DNA of 40,965 bases from Priapulus caudatus (GCF_000485595.1 NW_014577166.1:112812-153776), one strand, 5' to 3'. Counted from the stretch's first letter, positions 21,000 to 32,848 are shown. A program made the numbers and translations. The notes: a model not told the origin generated them from the letters alone.

Positions 21000-21166
21000 G
21001 TTCCGAGGAAGACCAGGAGGCGACGGAGATGCTGGTGGGAAATGCCGAGAACCTCATGCACTCGGTCAAGGAGACGGTGCGAGCGGCCGAGGCCGCCTCC
21101 ATCAAGATACGCACGGACTCCGGCTGCAGGCTGCGCTGGGAGCGCAAGCCCGCATGGTACCACTAA
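21000..21166 (+). CDS. VCL: Vinculin terminal coding exon (helix 5 and C-terminal hairpin)
   Basis: Encodes [40 protein letters not shown] and [14 protein letters not shown], then TAA. This is the conserved vinculin helix 5 plus C-terminal arm. The Arg-Lys pair of the lipid-binding tip (Arg1060/Lys1061 in human numbering) and the penultimate Tyr (Tyr1065, a Src site in vertebrates) are kept; the last residue is His instead of Gln, and Thr-Pro before the final Trp is Pro-Ala. The acceptor is CTGCTCGTAG in phase 1. The stop agrees with the family C-terminus to within a residue, so the gene is intact at its 3' end. Confidence 0.97.
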
Positions 21167-21300
21167 TTATCGGCGACGACGCCTCGCCTCGTCTCGCGAG
21201 CAGTGACGAAGCACGACCGAGCGAACAACACCGACACGGACAACACACGTATTCTACTCGATGCCAGCGGTGCCGAAGTTGAGATGTCAAGTGATAACAT

Positions 21301-21441
21301 CCAGGCAGGCAGGCAGGCAGGCAGGCAGGCAAGCAGGCAGGCAGGCAAGCAGGCAAGCCAGCAGGCATGCCGTCAGGCAGGCAGGCAGGCAAGCCAGCAG
21401 ACCGTCTGGCAGGCAGACAGGCAAGCCAGCAGACCGTCTGG

Positions 21442-21497
<56 letters not shown>

Positions 21498-21498
21498 C
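21301..21498 (+). repeat. (CAGG)n tetranucleotide tract in the vinculin 3' UTR
   Basis: About 200 nt of CAGG units interrupted by AAGC and by two copies of a longer variant containing CAAGCCAGCAGACCGTCTGG. It starts 135 nt after the stop codon. Open frames reading through it on either strand are artefacts of the repeat. Confidence 0.95.
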
Positions 21499-21952
21499 GC
21501 CTCACATATACATCTAGCGAAAGCTCCAAATACTTTTTTATAGCAACAGTCGTCGGCGAACTTTTACGTATAACGAATATAGCAGCGGCAGTTTTTGCCG
21601 CCGCAGTGTAGTATTTAACTCGAGGTTTCAGCGCGTTGGGAGTAAGACGTAACTTTAGAGGCCACCCTGTTCTACTGCAGCTGGGATTAGATTCCAAACA
21701 TTTTCGTCCCTTGTTTACAGTAGAAAAACTACTTGCATACGCATGCAAAAAGAGAGCGTTTGGAATTAACCTAGGGAATCGGTGTTTTCTTGCGAGGGCT
21801 TCCTCTAAATTGGATACAGATATATCGTTTGTATTGTAAAGTACTCTTAAGTTACTCCATGTATGATTTCGCTGTTCAGTTATTAGAATGTGGGCATAAC
21901 ATATATGTTGTGGGCATCGCTCCTCTGGCCGTTAAAACCGCTTTAATGTGTA

Positions 21953-21958
21953 ATTAAA
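21953..21958 (+). terminator. Candidate poly(A) signal ATTAAA for vinculin
   Basis: First ATTAAA after the stop, about 790 nt downstream. It is the common variant of the canonical hexamer and lies in AT-rich sequence. Position alone supports it. Confidence 0.25.
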
Positions 21959-23131
21959 CACACATATACAGATTGGAGTATATATTGAACGTAGGTTTAT
22001 AACCCTAGAGAGAAAAGAGTACTAACATACAAAAAATTAAGGTAATCTAAATATATCTAAAACTAGAATATTATCATGGCTGAAGCATATTGCTAATTGT
22101 ATGGGGGAAAATCATGCCTTTGAAAATCTACATTAATTATCTATGAATCCAAGCAAGTGATTAGTTTGTCAATGTTTTTGTTAAAATTGTTGGGTAAAAA
22201 TGTACCTTATTCGTTTTAAATTTAATATATTCACGCACTGCACTATTCTTTACGCGGCTATCTGTCAAAGAACCCCACAAATGCGTCAAAAGAGATATCG
22301 TCTATCCTTGAGAGTGATTACATGAAATATAATGCACATTGTTGCATGTTCTTTCAGGTAAGGTGGGCATTGTTGTATTGATATACTGTTTACTACGAAA
22401 GAATAGATTTTCATACTTACACTGTAGTTATAGTTATATATAAATATATGTGCAAATGCTGTTAAATTAATCAAAGACATTAAAAAACGTGTAAATTAAA
22501 GGTGAACGGTGTACCTTTTGAATAGCAACTTTACTGTTTTCAATGTATTCTTCCAAGCCTTACATATGTGAATAAGTGTCAAATCTATTGTGGAAACGGT
22601 GAGCCCGTGTTTCGTGGTATCGTGGCGAATTATGCATCGTACAAGCATCAGTTACATTTTATGTATATTTAATAATATAAAACGTAATAATTTTTACTTA
22701 AAAAAATCTAAATCTAGGCGTAGTAGAACAAGAACACTATAGTAGGGCTCAGTAGAAATACATTGTAGTGTTTTACTTTACTTAAGGTGAATGGTTGTCG
22801 AACAGGTAGGGCAACTTAATATCGTCATTGCATCTGCTACAACAGTTAATTAAAAACTCCAATGAAATGAACTAGCTTGAAGTTATTTTTTATATGTTGA
22901 TTGTTAACTCTTGTTATGTGCCAATGCAACGTGAAATGACTGCAAATATGAATCATGTCTTCATATGCAATAGTTGCTGGCTACTTGTAGATCGTAAAGT
23001 CTTTGTAAGCAGAACAGGTACTCTGTCTTTGAATAACCACTGTACTTGTAAGGATTGCAGTGCAATAGGACGAAAACGTGTTGATTTAATACAACGTGAT
23101 GAATATAGGCTTTGTGGTAGGACTGTTTTAA

Positions 23132-23137
23132 AATAAA
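23132..23137 (+). terminator. Candidate canonical poly(A) signal AATAAA
   Basis: First AATAAA that I find downstream of the vinculin stop, about 2 kb away. It would give a long 3' UTR; the ATTAAA at 21953 is an alternative. Confidence 0.25.
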
Positions 23138-23804
23138 TCTGTTGAAACGTTCGGAATTTATGTTTATAAAACGTGTATTTTGTGTGTAAACTTTTCTTTT
23201 TCGTGCATACATAACTAATGAGTCAACTAATGAAATTATATAAGAATCAGTCGAGCAGACAACAACAAAACACTAGCTGATACTAGCATAATACAAAATA
23301 GTTATATCAAAATTCGCTTCCTCGGATATAAGCTAGTTCACGTTAGATTTTCGTGCATAACATTGGATTTTTCAGGGATGGGAATCTGATTCACACTCCC
23401 AGGGTCGATTTTGTGAAACGTCTAAATCCGTTGAGAAAATTTTAGGGGGGGGGGGGGTTAGAATGTACACATTTTCATTTTACAGTCCAACAGTACATTT
23501 AATAACATAACAGTTATATGATATTGTAATGATATGAAATTGTAATATACAGCAGGCTGTAACATTGTAATCCCATTATGCAATGATAGCATATATTTGC
23601 AAGCGCCAGCATAAATGTGATGTGTATTATACATTGTATCAAGCGAACCAGACAATGCGTCTAGAAATACGCCTGTCTGCAGTGTAAGTACTGTGGAGGC
23701 GTATGTAAAATGATGAAGGCCTTGTATACCACGGCTTGAGTGTGCAAAATAAAACGAAACGGAATTCATTTCGAGCAGCGTTTTCATGCATTTGACCACT
23801 AAAT

Positions 23805-24020
23805 ATGGTGAGATTAATTGAGAAGACGGACACATCTACCATAGCAGAGATCGACAAAGATGTGAGGAACAAGTTTCGCTGGGCTTGCTTAGAAAAATCT
23901 GTCACACTGAGTGTCAAAATCGGGAAGAAAACTGAAGAGGTGACGGAGCGGTTGAACGACTATGTCGGAAAGTGCGATGTAGCTGGTACTGCAGTGAATT
24001 TGAAACTGCCTGGACAATGA
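23805..24020 (+). CDS. Unrecognised 71-residue ORF, possibly coding or a gene relic
   Basis: An ATG-to-TGA frame encodes MVRLIEKTDTSTIAEIDKDV, RNKFRWACLEKSVTLSVKIG and on to NLKLPGQ. Unlike most small frames nearby it has balanced, protein-like composition: alternating charged and hydrophobic residues and a likely helical stretch (KKTEEVTERLNDYVGKC). I do not recognise a family. There is no clear promoter, and sequence before the ATG is AT-rich. It could be a single-exon gene, one exon of a larger gene, or a fragment of a transposon-encoded protein. Nothing nearby completes it. Confidence 0.35.
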   Translation: MVRLIEKTDTSTIAEIDKDVRNKFRWACLEKSVTLSVKIGKKTEEVTERLNDYVGKCDVAGTAVNLKLPGQ

Positions 24021-24545
24021 ACATCTTATATTATATAAAGGTTAGCCTTTGGGACAGTGTGGAAGTGTACATTAAAATAATTTTGTTTGCAGAATGTAAG
24101 TAAATTTTTGTATTGATTATTAATTCTGGTGTTATGATAATGACAGTGATAATGACAAGATATACTCCCTGCAGTGTACTGTAATATGCTCTGTAACAAT
24201 TCTGTTCTGTATGTGTCTCCTAATGCAATTTTATGCCTTGTAAGTTGTGAAAATTCAAAAACTTCCTGAACCCCCCTGACCAGGCTTCGCCCTGGACCTG
24301 ACCGCCCCCCCCCAACCTCACCTCGCTGGACCCCGGCTATTTTCAGCTGAAAACACAAATTGTCATTCCCATTTTTTATGCATAAAACTCGCGTCGAAAA
24401 TTCTAAAGAAATGCTATCATATTGTACAATTAGTTAGGCCACCTGCCATCCGTCCATACAGCGACGTAGTGAAGGAGGAAGAAATAACTGGAACCTGTCT
24501 CTCTCTCTCTCTCTCTCTCTCTCGCTCGCTCTCCTCCTCTCTCTT

Positions 24546-24576
<31 letters not shown>

Positions 24577-25744
24577 TTCCTCCCTCTCTCTTTCTCGTTG
24601 TCTGTCTTTCTCAGTCGCCGTAACTCCTCGCTGTTGTTTTATCCCAATTTTATCGTGTGGACATCTACACCGAGTTCAGATTGTGTTGGAATTTTTTCCG
24701 TTGAATGTCGTGAAACGCGTATTTTAGTTGTAATATGTTTTTTACGGACGTCAATTAATACGCTTCGGCGACGGCTTTATTCGGTGACAAAAAATGTCTA
24801 TCAAGTCTATCAATTAAGCCTCTATAAGCAGATGTGAACGTGCTGTACACTTTAAACACAATGACTTGCGTAGTGTCGGTCAACAATTAACGACTGATTA
24901 TTATCAATACATCGCGATTTTACACAAATAATCTCACGGATTCATCTCTGTGAAATACTGATGAATCCATTTCGTCACACTGGAAACTTTCTTCTACAGA
25001 GAAAGACACTTGAAATACACCCCCTGTAACTGTTTCTTTATGTTACATGTTCACAATTTGCTATTTGTGACATTCTAATGGCAAAAAAAGTTTAGGACAA
25101 AGTAACATCTTTTTTGGTTTGGATGAACGCTGTTTCATCGCTAGCGTATAAGCTACTCGATGTGAAAAGCAGCAAATGCCAGAAATTCAATTGAGATGTT
25201 TTTTATTAGATTATTTGGAAAAATGTGATTTCTAGATACTGATAATTTCCTAGAAGTGTATTACTCCTGCCAATATCGAACTCGGTTATTATCGGTTCAC
25301 CAAATGCCTTTTTCATGATTACTTCGTAGTGACCATATGCCGACTTCCTCATGTCCGATGTAGGCGATATAGCGCTCACTGCCAACCCAAGTTCACATAT
25401 GTTCTATGAAATGAGCAAAGCGCGCAAAAAAATTATTGACACGTCTAAGATAATATACTGAACTCAAGTTAAACAGTTTTTTCTTCATATTTTTGCGCTC
25501 GACACATTTTAAACGACCAATTCGGGTGGTTTATTGCCACGATATGGAGGCAGCTTCGACACCATTATTTTTTCAGAAGAACTTCATCAAGTTCAGTTAG
25601 TTGAAACAGCTAGCTAGGTCAGCTATATTGCAATGAAATTTGATTAAATATAAATTTGTTGTCACGTAACTGCCATCGTCTATAATGAGATCAAGCGGAG
25701 ACAACCATCGACTACGTGATGATATGATATATGTTCCTAATTAT
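24021..25744. other. Intergenic sequence with C-rich and (CT)n repeats
   Basis: At 24268-24345 there is a C-rich block (two C runs, plus a small CCAGG/CCTGG hairpin) that resembles the arm of a degenerate repeat element. A (CT)n tract covers 24498-24596. The rest is AT-rich with no gene seen. Confidence 0.55.
24498..24596 (+). repeat. (CT)n microsatellite
   Basis: About 100 nt of CT dinucleotides with occasional CG or TTT interruptions. Confidence 0.9.
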
Positions 25745-25850
25745 TGTGTGCGTGCGTGCATGTGTGTGTGTGTGTGTGTGCGTGCGTGCGTGTGTGCGTG
25801 TGTACGTGCGTGCGTGCATGCGGGCGGGCGTGCGTGCATGTGTGCGTGTA
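25745..25850 (+). repeat. (TG)n/(TGCG)n microsatellite
   Basis: Alternating TG, TGCG and GGGC units. The open frame through it (Val/Cys/Arg repeats) is not a gene. Confidence 0.85.
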
Positions 25851-26379
25851 TTCGTTAGATGCGATGGTCAAGATTCGCTAGATGAGATACATGAGATCTT
25901 GAATAGCTTTCGGGCATAACCGAAATAACTGCTTTATGTGGGTATTTTTACGCATGGATTGATATGTAGGTACACTAACACATCACTAGACATCGGTTTG
26001 GGTTTGTATACTCCATAGGTAATATTGTACACATCCATACATACACGCACATCAAGAGTCTATAATAGTATAATAGTCTCTATATTACGTCAGTCTATAT
26101 TATGGACTCAAGATTGATACATATACATGTGCGTGCGTGTGTGTGAGCCCGTGAGCGCGTGCGTGCTTGTGTAAGGTACGTGCTATCTAAAGATGTTAGT
26201 AACAGATAGAATGATTAAAAAAGCGTCATCATGAATAGCAAGCATCTCTTTTATTTTTTCATCTGTATTATTTTATCCCAGAGTAGTTTACTTAGTACAT
26301 ATACACATACACGCACAAAAAATCTTAGACGTGCATGTAAAATTTAATAATGTACGCACACGTGACCCATGTGTTGATG
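25851..26379. other. Intergenic sequence, nothing recognised
   Basis: AT-rich with short repeats (TAATAGT/TATAATAG near 26060-26080; TGCGTG near 26128-26170). No gene seen. Confidence 0.5.
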
Positions 26380-26769
26380 GTGTGGTCACAACCATGGTGA
26401 CGCAGCAGTGCGTCGGTCTGTTTACAACCAATCGGCGCTCAGCGCGGTCATTGGCGTGCTGCCAAGACGATTTACTCCAGTAGCCATGAATGAGTAGGTC
26501 ACGACGTGAGCAGTGAGCACTTGCACGCGAGCGTGCGTTCGTGTTGAGCGACTGACAGGTTTGTGCACACACTCTGACACTCACACTGTCTCACATCAGA
26601 GACGTCGCCTGATCCTGTATCAGTGACACCTGTGTACCAGTATTTTGTGCATACAGGCGTGATCGTCGCCTCGCCCTCGGCAGTCAGGCCTGTTACTGTA
26701 TGTTAGCCGGAGACCACGAGTATTTACGGATTGCAGTTACGAGTACAGATTGACACCGTACAAATGCAA
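26380..26769 (+). promoter_or_regulatory. Possible promoter and non-coding leader exon
   Basis: A locally GC-richer block in AT-rich intergenic DNA. It contains CCAAT at 26428-26432 and the reverse ATTGG at 26450-26454, 22 nt apart, typical of NF-Y-type promoters, then about 310 nt ending CAAATGCAA followed by GTGAGT, a strong donor at 26770. No long frame is present, so it would be a 5' UTR exon. The nearest same-strand downstream gene is the SLCO gene, whose coding start at 39772 follows an acceptor-like site. A link over 13 kb is speculative. Confidence 0.25.
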
Positions 26770-27108
26770 GTGAGTAAAATAGGTAGAACAAGCGATCACC
26801 TTATGTTACCTCTTGCGATAAGTTATCTGTTGAGAAGTATAATATATAATGTGCCATAGCCGAGTATAGGCTGTTGGAGAGCACTGCATGCACTGCATTC
26901 TTTGCTTTTGCTACAGTACGGTATACATGTATACGTGCGTGTACGTGGTATGTTTATTTGTGGGAGTACGTGTATTCTGGTGCCTTTGAGCGGTCGCTTT
27001 TCCTCGTATAACGAGATCATAAAAATATCTCTAGTAATATTACTAATAAGAATGATATTTATATACGTACCGTACTATATATACCGTATATACCGGTATA
27101 TATATATA
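26770..27108. other. AT-rich intergenic sequence
   Basis: Contains TATACCG/TACCGTA-type short repeats from about 27058 up to the insertion site of the next element. No gene seen. Confidence 0.5.
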
Positions 27109-27115
27109 CCGTATA

Positions 27116-27190
27116 CAGGCCCGTAGCCAGCTTTATATTGGGGGGGGGGGTTCGTTCGAACCCCCCGAACCCCCCCTGGCTACGGGCCTG
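27116..27190. mobile_element. 75-bp foldback MITE with 7-bp target site duplication
   Basis: The element starts CAGGCCCGTAGCCAG and ends with its exact reverse complement CTGGCTACGGGCCTG. Between lie a G run, TTCGTTCGAA, and C runs, so the whole folds on itself. CCGTATA flanks both sides (27109-27115 and 27191-27197). No coding capacity; non-autonomous. The superfamily is not assigned. Confidence 0.9.
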
Positions 27191-27197
27191 CCGTATA

Positions 27198-27793
27198 TAT
27201 AACTGCAATGTATGCAATATACAAGGTAAGCAGCTCACGTACTTTACCAATGAAATTGCATTTAGGAGAATGCATTACCTATGTTGTGGTACATAGGTAT
27301 TCGCAGTAGGTATAAACACGTATAAAACAGGTACGTGTGCGCGTACCGCACTGTATTTATTGACATTAATTTTGTTTATTCAATAAGAAAGATATTGCTC
27401 ATCGTGTGTGTTTCACGGGCGTGTGCATGTACGCCCAACGGCCAAATATTTTAGCCTTGTTCATAGAGGTGCTTTTCGTCATTTTATCATAAATTGCTCG
27501 CGTGTATATACATTTTTTAAATGTCAACTGGGATCGAATCAGTCTAGTACAGACGGTGGTTTGAGTTGGGGTTGTCACAGGAGTAAATAATAGGTGTATA
27601 ACATCATGTATATAATGTCCTAAGTGGCCGAGAACAATGCTATATTGTGTCGTCAGCACTGAACGTGCGGCCTTTAATTGAACCTAGAATACAAGACTAG
27701 AAATACTTACAAGTAGAAATACAAGTAAATATACAAGTAATAGAGTCAGACCTTCCCACAAAATCTAAAAAACTCAACGTTTGAACTTTTATC
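27198..27793. other. Intergenic sequence, nothing recognised
   Basis: AT-rich, with a small inverted ACCTATG/CATAGGT near 27278-27299. No gene seen. Confidence 0.5.
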
Positions 27794-28455
27794 ATGTCAT
27801 TTTTGAAGAGATGATCATGAGTAATTGTACTTACGCCTGTAATATACCCCTAGGGCTAGGGCCACTACAATATTAATAATTGTGAATGGCCACTAATTCA
27901 CCCCATTAATACGTACCACGTATACCACTATAGTTTTGTGTTCATGGGGTCTATGGGTTCTGTCAATGTGTGTGTGCTTGCATGTATTTGTGGGTAGTAC
28001 GTAGTGGTACGTATAGTCACTATAGCTCATAGGGTCTATGTCCCCCAGGGTACTGCCGGAACGTACCCTGGGTACGGTCCGGTATACCGGAACGTACCCT
28101 GGTCACTATTTGTTATGGTTAGGGTTAGGCACGGCATATTAGATAGTACCAGGGTACGTTCCGGTATACCGGACCGTACCCAGGGTACGTTCCGGCAGTA
28201 CCCCGGGGGACATAGACCCTCTCAGCGTCACTATACGTACCACTACGTACTACCCACAAATGTGTATGCAAGCACACACACATTGACAGAACCCATAGAC
28301 CCCATGAACACAAAACTATAGTGGTACACGTGGTACGTATTAATGGGGTGAATTAGTGGCCATTCACAATTAATAATATTGTAGTGGCCCTAGGCCTTGG
28401 GGGATATTTCAAGGGTAAATTCCATTAATCATGGTCAATTCTTCCAAAATGACAT
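27794..28455. mobile_element. Large foldback element, left copy
   Basis: The sequence from ATGTCATTTTTGAAG at 27794 is repeated in reverse complement up to 28455 (…CTTCCAAAATGACAT), with arms of about 310 nt. The inner arms are near-identical, and include two GTACC-rich motifs (CCGGAACGTACCCTGG and relatives). The outer 140 nt have diverged. The loop at about 28108-28145 carries GGTTAGGGTTAGG. Short open frames inside (YVPQGTAGTYPGYGP…) arise from the GTACC motifs. It is interrupted by the N gap at its right end. Confidence 0.85.
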
Positions 28456-28465
28456 NNNNNNNNNN
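28456..28465. other. Assembly gap (10 Ns)
   Basis: Ten Ns, a fixed-size scaffold gap. The sequences on both sides are reverse complements of each other right up to the gap. Confidence 0.99.
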
Positions 28466-28989
28466 ATGTCATTTTGGAAGAATTGACCATGATTAATGGA
28501 ATTTACCCTTGAAATATCCCCCAAGGCCTAGGGCCACTACAATATTATTAATTGTGAATGGCCACTAATTCACCCCATTAATACGTACCACGTATACCAC
28601 TATAGTTTTGTGTTCATGGGGTCTATGAGTTCTGTCAATGTGTGTGTGCTTGCATACACATTTGTGGGTAGTACGTAGTGGTACGCATAGTGACGCTGAG
28701 AGGGTCTATGTCCCCCGGGGTACTGCCGGAACGTACCCTGGGTACGGTCCGGTATACCGGAACGTACCCTGGTACTATCTAATATGCCGTGCCTAACCCT
28801 AACCATAACAAATAGTGACCAGGGTACGTTCCGGTATACCGGACCGTACCCAAGGTACGTTCCGGCAGTACCCTGGGGGACATAGACCCTATGAGCTATA
28901 GTGACTATACGTACCACTACGTACTACCCACAAATACATGCAAGCACACACACATTGACAGAACTCATAGACCCCATGAACACAAAACT
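28466..28989. mobile_element. Foldback element, mirror copy right of the gap
   Basis: 524 nt that are the reverse complement of 27932-28455, with a handful of single-base differences. The match stops abruptly after CACAAAACT at 28989, so the outer 138 nt present in the left copy are missing here. Confidence 0.9.
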
Positions 28990-30611
28990 GCATAAATTCA
29001 TGACATTTTTTGCAATTCATATCTCTTTCTATCATCGGTGAGTATTAGAATGCATTAGAATGCCACGTAAATTAGGTGCATAGATTAAAGCGAGTACACA
29101 TTATTTTGTTGGCGGATGAACCAGTATAACTGTTTACTAGCATCGATATACCGGCATAATTTACCGTTTTATGAGATGTTACCTGCCAGCAGTGTAATAT
29201 TGACATTCAGAAATTAATTGTGTGGAATAAGCAGCTGCTACAACTGCGTAAACGGATTCTGAAATTTGTGTACGACAGTTTTTTTGTTGCCCCTCTCATA
29301 TACAGTGGCTGTATGTAAAACACACTGATACACATGAATCTGTGTGGTATTGCTAGATGACAGCTGATGTTGTCAGTCATGGCTACTGGTTACAGTTTGA
29401 CTTCTGCATGGTCCCTCATTGGTGGTGGATGAGTTAAAGATGTGATGTATACCCTCACATTTGCTATCTTATTTCGTACAAACGAGAACAGCCGGGCCAA
29501 TTATGCTGTCCATGCGAAGTAGAATTGTGCTCTTCATAAAAAATAGTGACACAGTGAGAAAATTACTAATTATGGAAGATCATCAATTATTTACTTATTA
29601 TTACTTATTATATTACCTTAGGTTTATTATGTATTAAATTCCTTTAAACGTGCGTATATATGCAAACGCATCTTACATAGATATATACTAACTTGATCAA
29701 GACAACGCTCAGCTGTATGCGTGTCCTTCAACATTAATTACTGGCACATCAGTATGCAAACACTATAATAAAAAATGTGCGACTGCTGCTGTGAACATAC
29801 TGCTAGTATTTATAGTATTTTGAGTATTTGTTTTCGCTACTATACTACTGTAGTGATGTTATGTTAATTGCTATATAACTAGTATCTAGAACACATCCAC
29901 CAAAAAAGCTGGCTCAAGTCTTCCCATAGCTGTACCCTATTAGCATAACTACGCCCAATCTTCCCTATATCATATCAGGATCATATGCTGCTATATGAGC
30001 TGGAAGGGTGCGTAAATCCTCTCTGTAAAGCCACCACGACGTCGAATGCTCATCGTAGTTTCTCTTCTGCAAATATAAATAATTAATTGAGTAAAATTTT
30101 AACAATTCGTGAATTCTGTTTTAACATGCATCGTGTGTGTATGTATTTGCGTGCGCGTAAGCATCGGTGACACACGTTGCACACATGGCTATATAACTAT
30201 ATAGTGCTTTCCTCGTAAGTGGCATGCAGACCGTACGTCACGGCTTGGCGCCACGGAAGATTGATGCTCAAATCCCGTATAGTTTCCGGTTTCTATTCCT
30301 CGCTACACACATCCTATCGCAGAATGTGTGCGCGCAAATCTCATACAAGGTTCTTAGAAATCGGTGGGTGACGTGCTCTGTCGGTCAAGAGTACACACAT
30401 CCGGATAGAATGACGGAAATTATATGACCAATTGATCAGCTAGGCGTCTCTGTCCCCCTAGTAGAGGTAATTTAGTGGTCATATTGAGTTTTAGAATGAT
30501 GATCGATAGCACACACAGCACGTACATGTATGGATCTGCGTATCAAAAGAGGTATACAAATTATCGTGTAATTAGTCTATGTACACGCTGATTGAGCATC
30601 AAAGCGATTGG

Positions 30612-30925
30612 GAGGGGGGGGGAGACAGCGAGAGGGAAAAAGAGAGTGAAGGAGTGTGATGAAGACCAAAAGAGAGAGAAGGGAAGCGAGGGAGAGAGAG
30701 AGAGGGAATGTGAGGGATTGAGGGAGGGGAGCGAGAGAGAGAAGGTGAAAGAGCAAGCGAGAGAGGGAGAGAGAATATGAGGGGAGAAGGAGGGAGGGAG
30801 GGTACGTGGCAGCGAGAGAGAGAGAGAGTGAGCGAGGGAGAGAGAGCGAGAGAGCGAGAGAGAGAGAAAGAGATAGAGAGCGAGTACGTTAGAGAAAGAG
30901 AGCGAGTACGTTAGAGAAAGATAGG
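30612..30925 (+). repeat. GA-rich purine tract
   Basis: About 300 nt of GAGA/GGGA/GAAA units on the + strand, with two copies of GCGAGTACGTTAGAGAAAGA near 30880-30920. The short Arg/Glu-rich frame here is a repeat artefact. Confidence 0.9.
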
Positions 30926-32847
30926 GAGAATGTGTCTGAATGCCTGAATGCCTTCTGTATACACTGCCTTAGAATTGTATTAGTTTTAGGGCCTGATATA
31001 ATCAAGAGCGTATAAAGAAGGGATATATATATAATAATGCATATAATAAAGAACAGCAGCACGCTACGTACACGTTAAATTGACGGCTTTGTCACGGGTA
31101 TAAGCAGCGTGGTGGTGTTTTAATGAGGCGTCACAAAACCATAAAACGCATATCAGCTCAGGCTGTCACGGACGGGGGAGATTATTAATTAACTGATATA
31201 GACGGCAATACAAGAAAAATCTCGCAAAAGTCGGTGTCATGCAGTAATGCGATTGAATATCGCTAGGTCACAGAGTGCACTAAGTACTACTAAGACTTCT
31301 TTATTTATTATAAGTTGATAATAATGCGCGTGTAATACGTCGGAGAAAGGCATTGAAAATATACCGCACGAAGCTATATATACTGTTCAGCTAGTTTGTA
31401 AAGGCGGAGTATGAGAGTGAGCTAGGGGTTTTTTAATTGTTAATTGTTTAATTATGCATAATTTGCTATTGTATTCTAGCAAAATGTTTTTTGAAGCTTC
31501 TCAAAAAAACTTTATCATTAAAAATAGAAATGTCTAGTGTTAAATAGAAACAATCTTAATTCTTGGACATATGGTCACGTTGAGATTATATGACTAAATA
31601 TGTAAACTATTCTAAACTAAATGTGAAAACGAAAATAGACTTTTATGCTAAAAATGATGGAAATTCACGTTCCTTTACCTTAACCCACAGGTTAAATTAA
31701 CATGTGTTTAAAAGCTTTTAGCTAGAGTGCGCATATGATACAGCACAACTGTTTTTTATTTCTATAAAACATTTCCCAAACGATTTGAGATACGTGTAGG
31801 ACTAGAAGCATAGCCAGTTATTGCCGTGGCTAATTGACGTTTATATGACAAAATATTGTTAGATTTTATGATTATGTCCGTGCATGTGAGTGTGTACATA
31901 TACTCCTGTGTGTGTAAAAACAGCTGGCATAACGTTTTAATTCTTGTAATATTAGCTATATTTATAATCGAAAACAATTAAGTCGTATACTAATATTATT
32001 ATAAGATGTTATTAGAATGTTATGGCGAATATATCTTATGCTACCCTTGCATTATCTTTGCGGCAGCTTTAGTTTCATAAACACGTACATTTAACTGGAG
32101 TTTGAAATCATGATAATGGTCTAAACGTTTTGATTGAATTTTATTTCTCAACTATAACAGCTGCTATAACGTTAGCATTTCAAAAATTAAATTAGTGCTC
32201 CTTCTCTACTGCTCACACATCCACACGTGGTTTTAATTTCAATCACTTCTTTATACGCTCTTGATATTATAGAAATCTGCGATCACTCTGTTCCTACTGT
32301 TCACGAGAGTTGACCGGACCGCCAGTTTTCCTCAATGAAAATCAACCGATCAGATTCTCTTTCTACCACCGCAATTCGGCTCGGTCGGTGAAAGTTCACC
32401 GATGCTTCATAGATTTACTGTGTCCGTAATGACTTCGGCTCGTAGAGGAGGATACGAGAGGGTATCAACTGCACTACGTTATAGCCGTTAAATTGCGAGC
32501 TGTTAAACGTAGCCGTGCGGGCGGGCGGGCGTTTGGGCAGCTATGGATATATTTATGTGCGGCGGTGTTGATAGTGGGGGGGGGGGGTTAGTGGGGAAAT
32601 GGACAAGCCCATCCCCCGCGTACGCGTAAGGCCATCAGCGGCTGCAGCTAGAAATATAGCGGGCAAGTGTTGAGCGAGTTTAAGTAGGTGCAGGTTTTCA
32701 TTGCTATTTATATGCCGCCAGATGAAATGTTTGCCCGGCTTTGAGAAGGAGGAGGGATGGCGGAATGTCTGTCGTTTATGAGATGGCATATTATTGATGC
32801 GTGTGGCCCATGCTGGATCGTGCGCCATTACGCGCTTACATACACGT

Positions 32848-32848
<1 letters not shown>

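Larger units (their letters stand above)
21167..23804. other. Vinculin 3' UTR and downstream intergenic sequence
   Basis: Begins with GC-rich 3' UTR and the (CAGG)n tract, then becomes AT-rich. It contains candidate poly(A) signals at 21953 and 23132. A (G)n homopolymer lies at about 23447-23458. No gene recognised. Confidence 0.6.

Noticed and set aside
21102-21748. Leu/Pro/Ala/Cys and Gln/Ala/Gly/Arg repeat proteins around 21300-21500
   Set aside because: Translations of the (CAGG)n tract in the vinculin 3' UTR.
22894-23136. 80-residue frame with CxxC-like pairs suggesting a zinc finger
   Set aside because: Cysteine spacing fits no zinc-finger pattern and the surrounding DNA is AT-rich intergenic.
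28004-28917. 105-residue frames (YVPQGTAGTYPGYGP…) on both sides of the N gap
   Set aside because: Lie inside the foldback element and come from its GTACC-rich inverted repeats.
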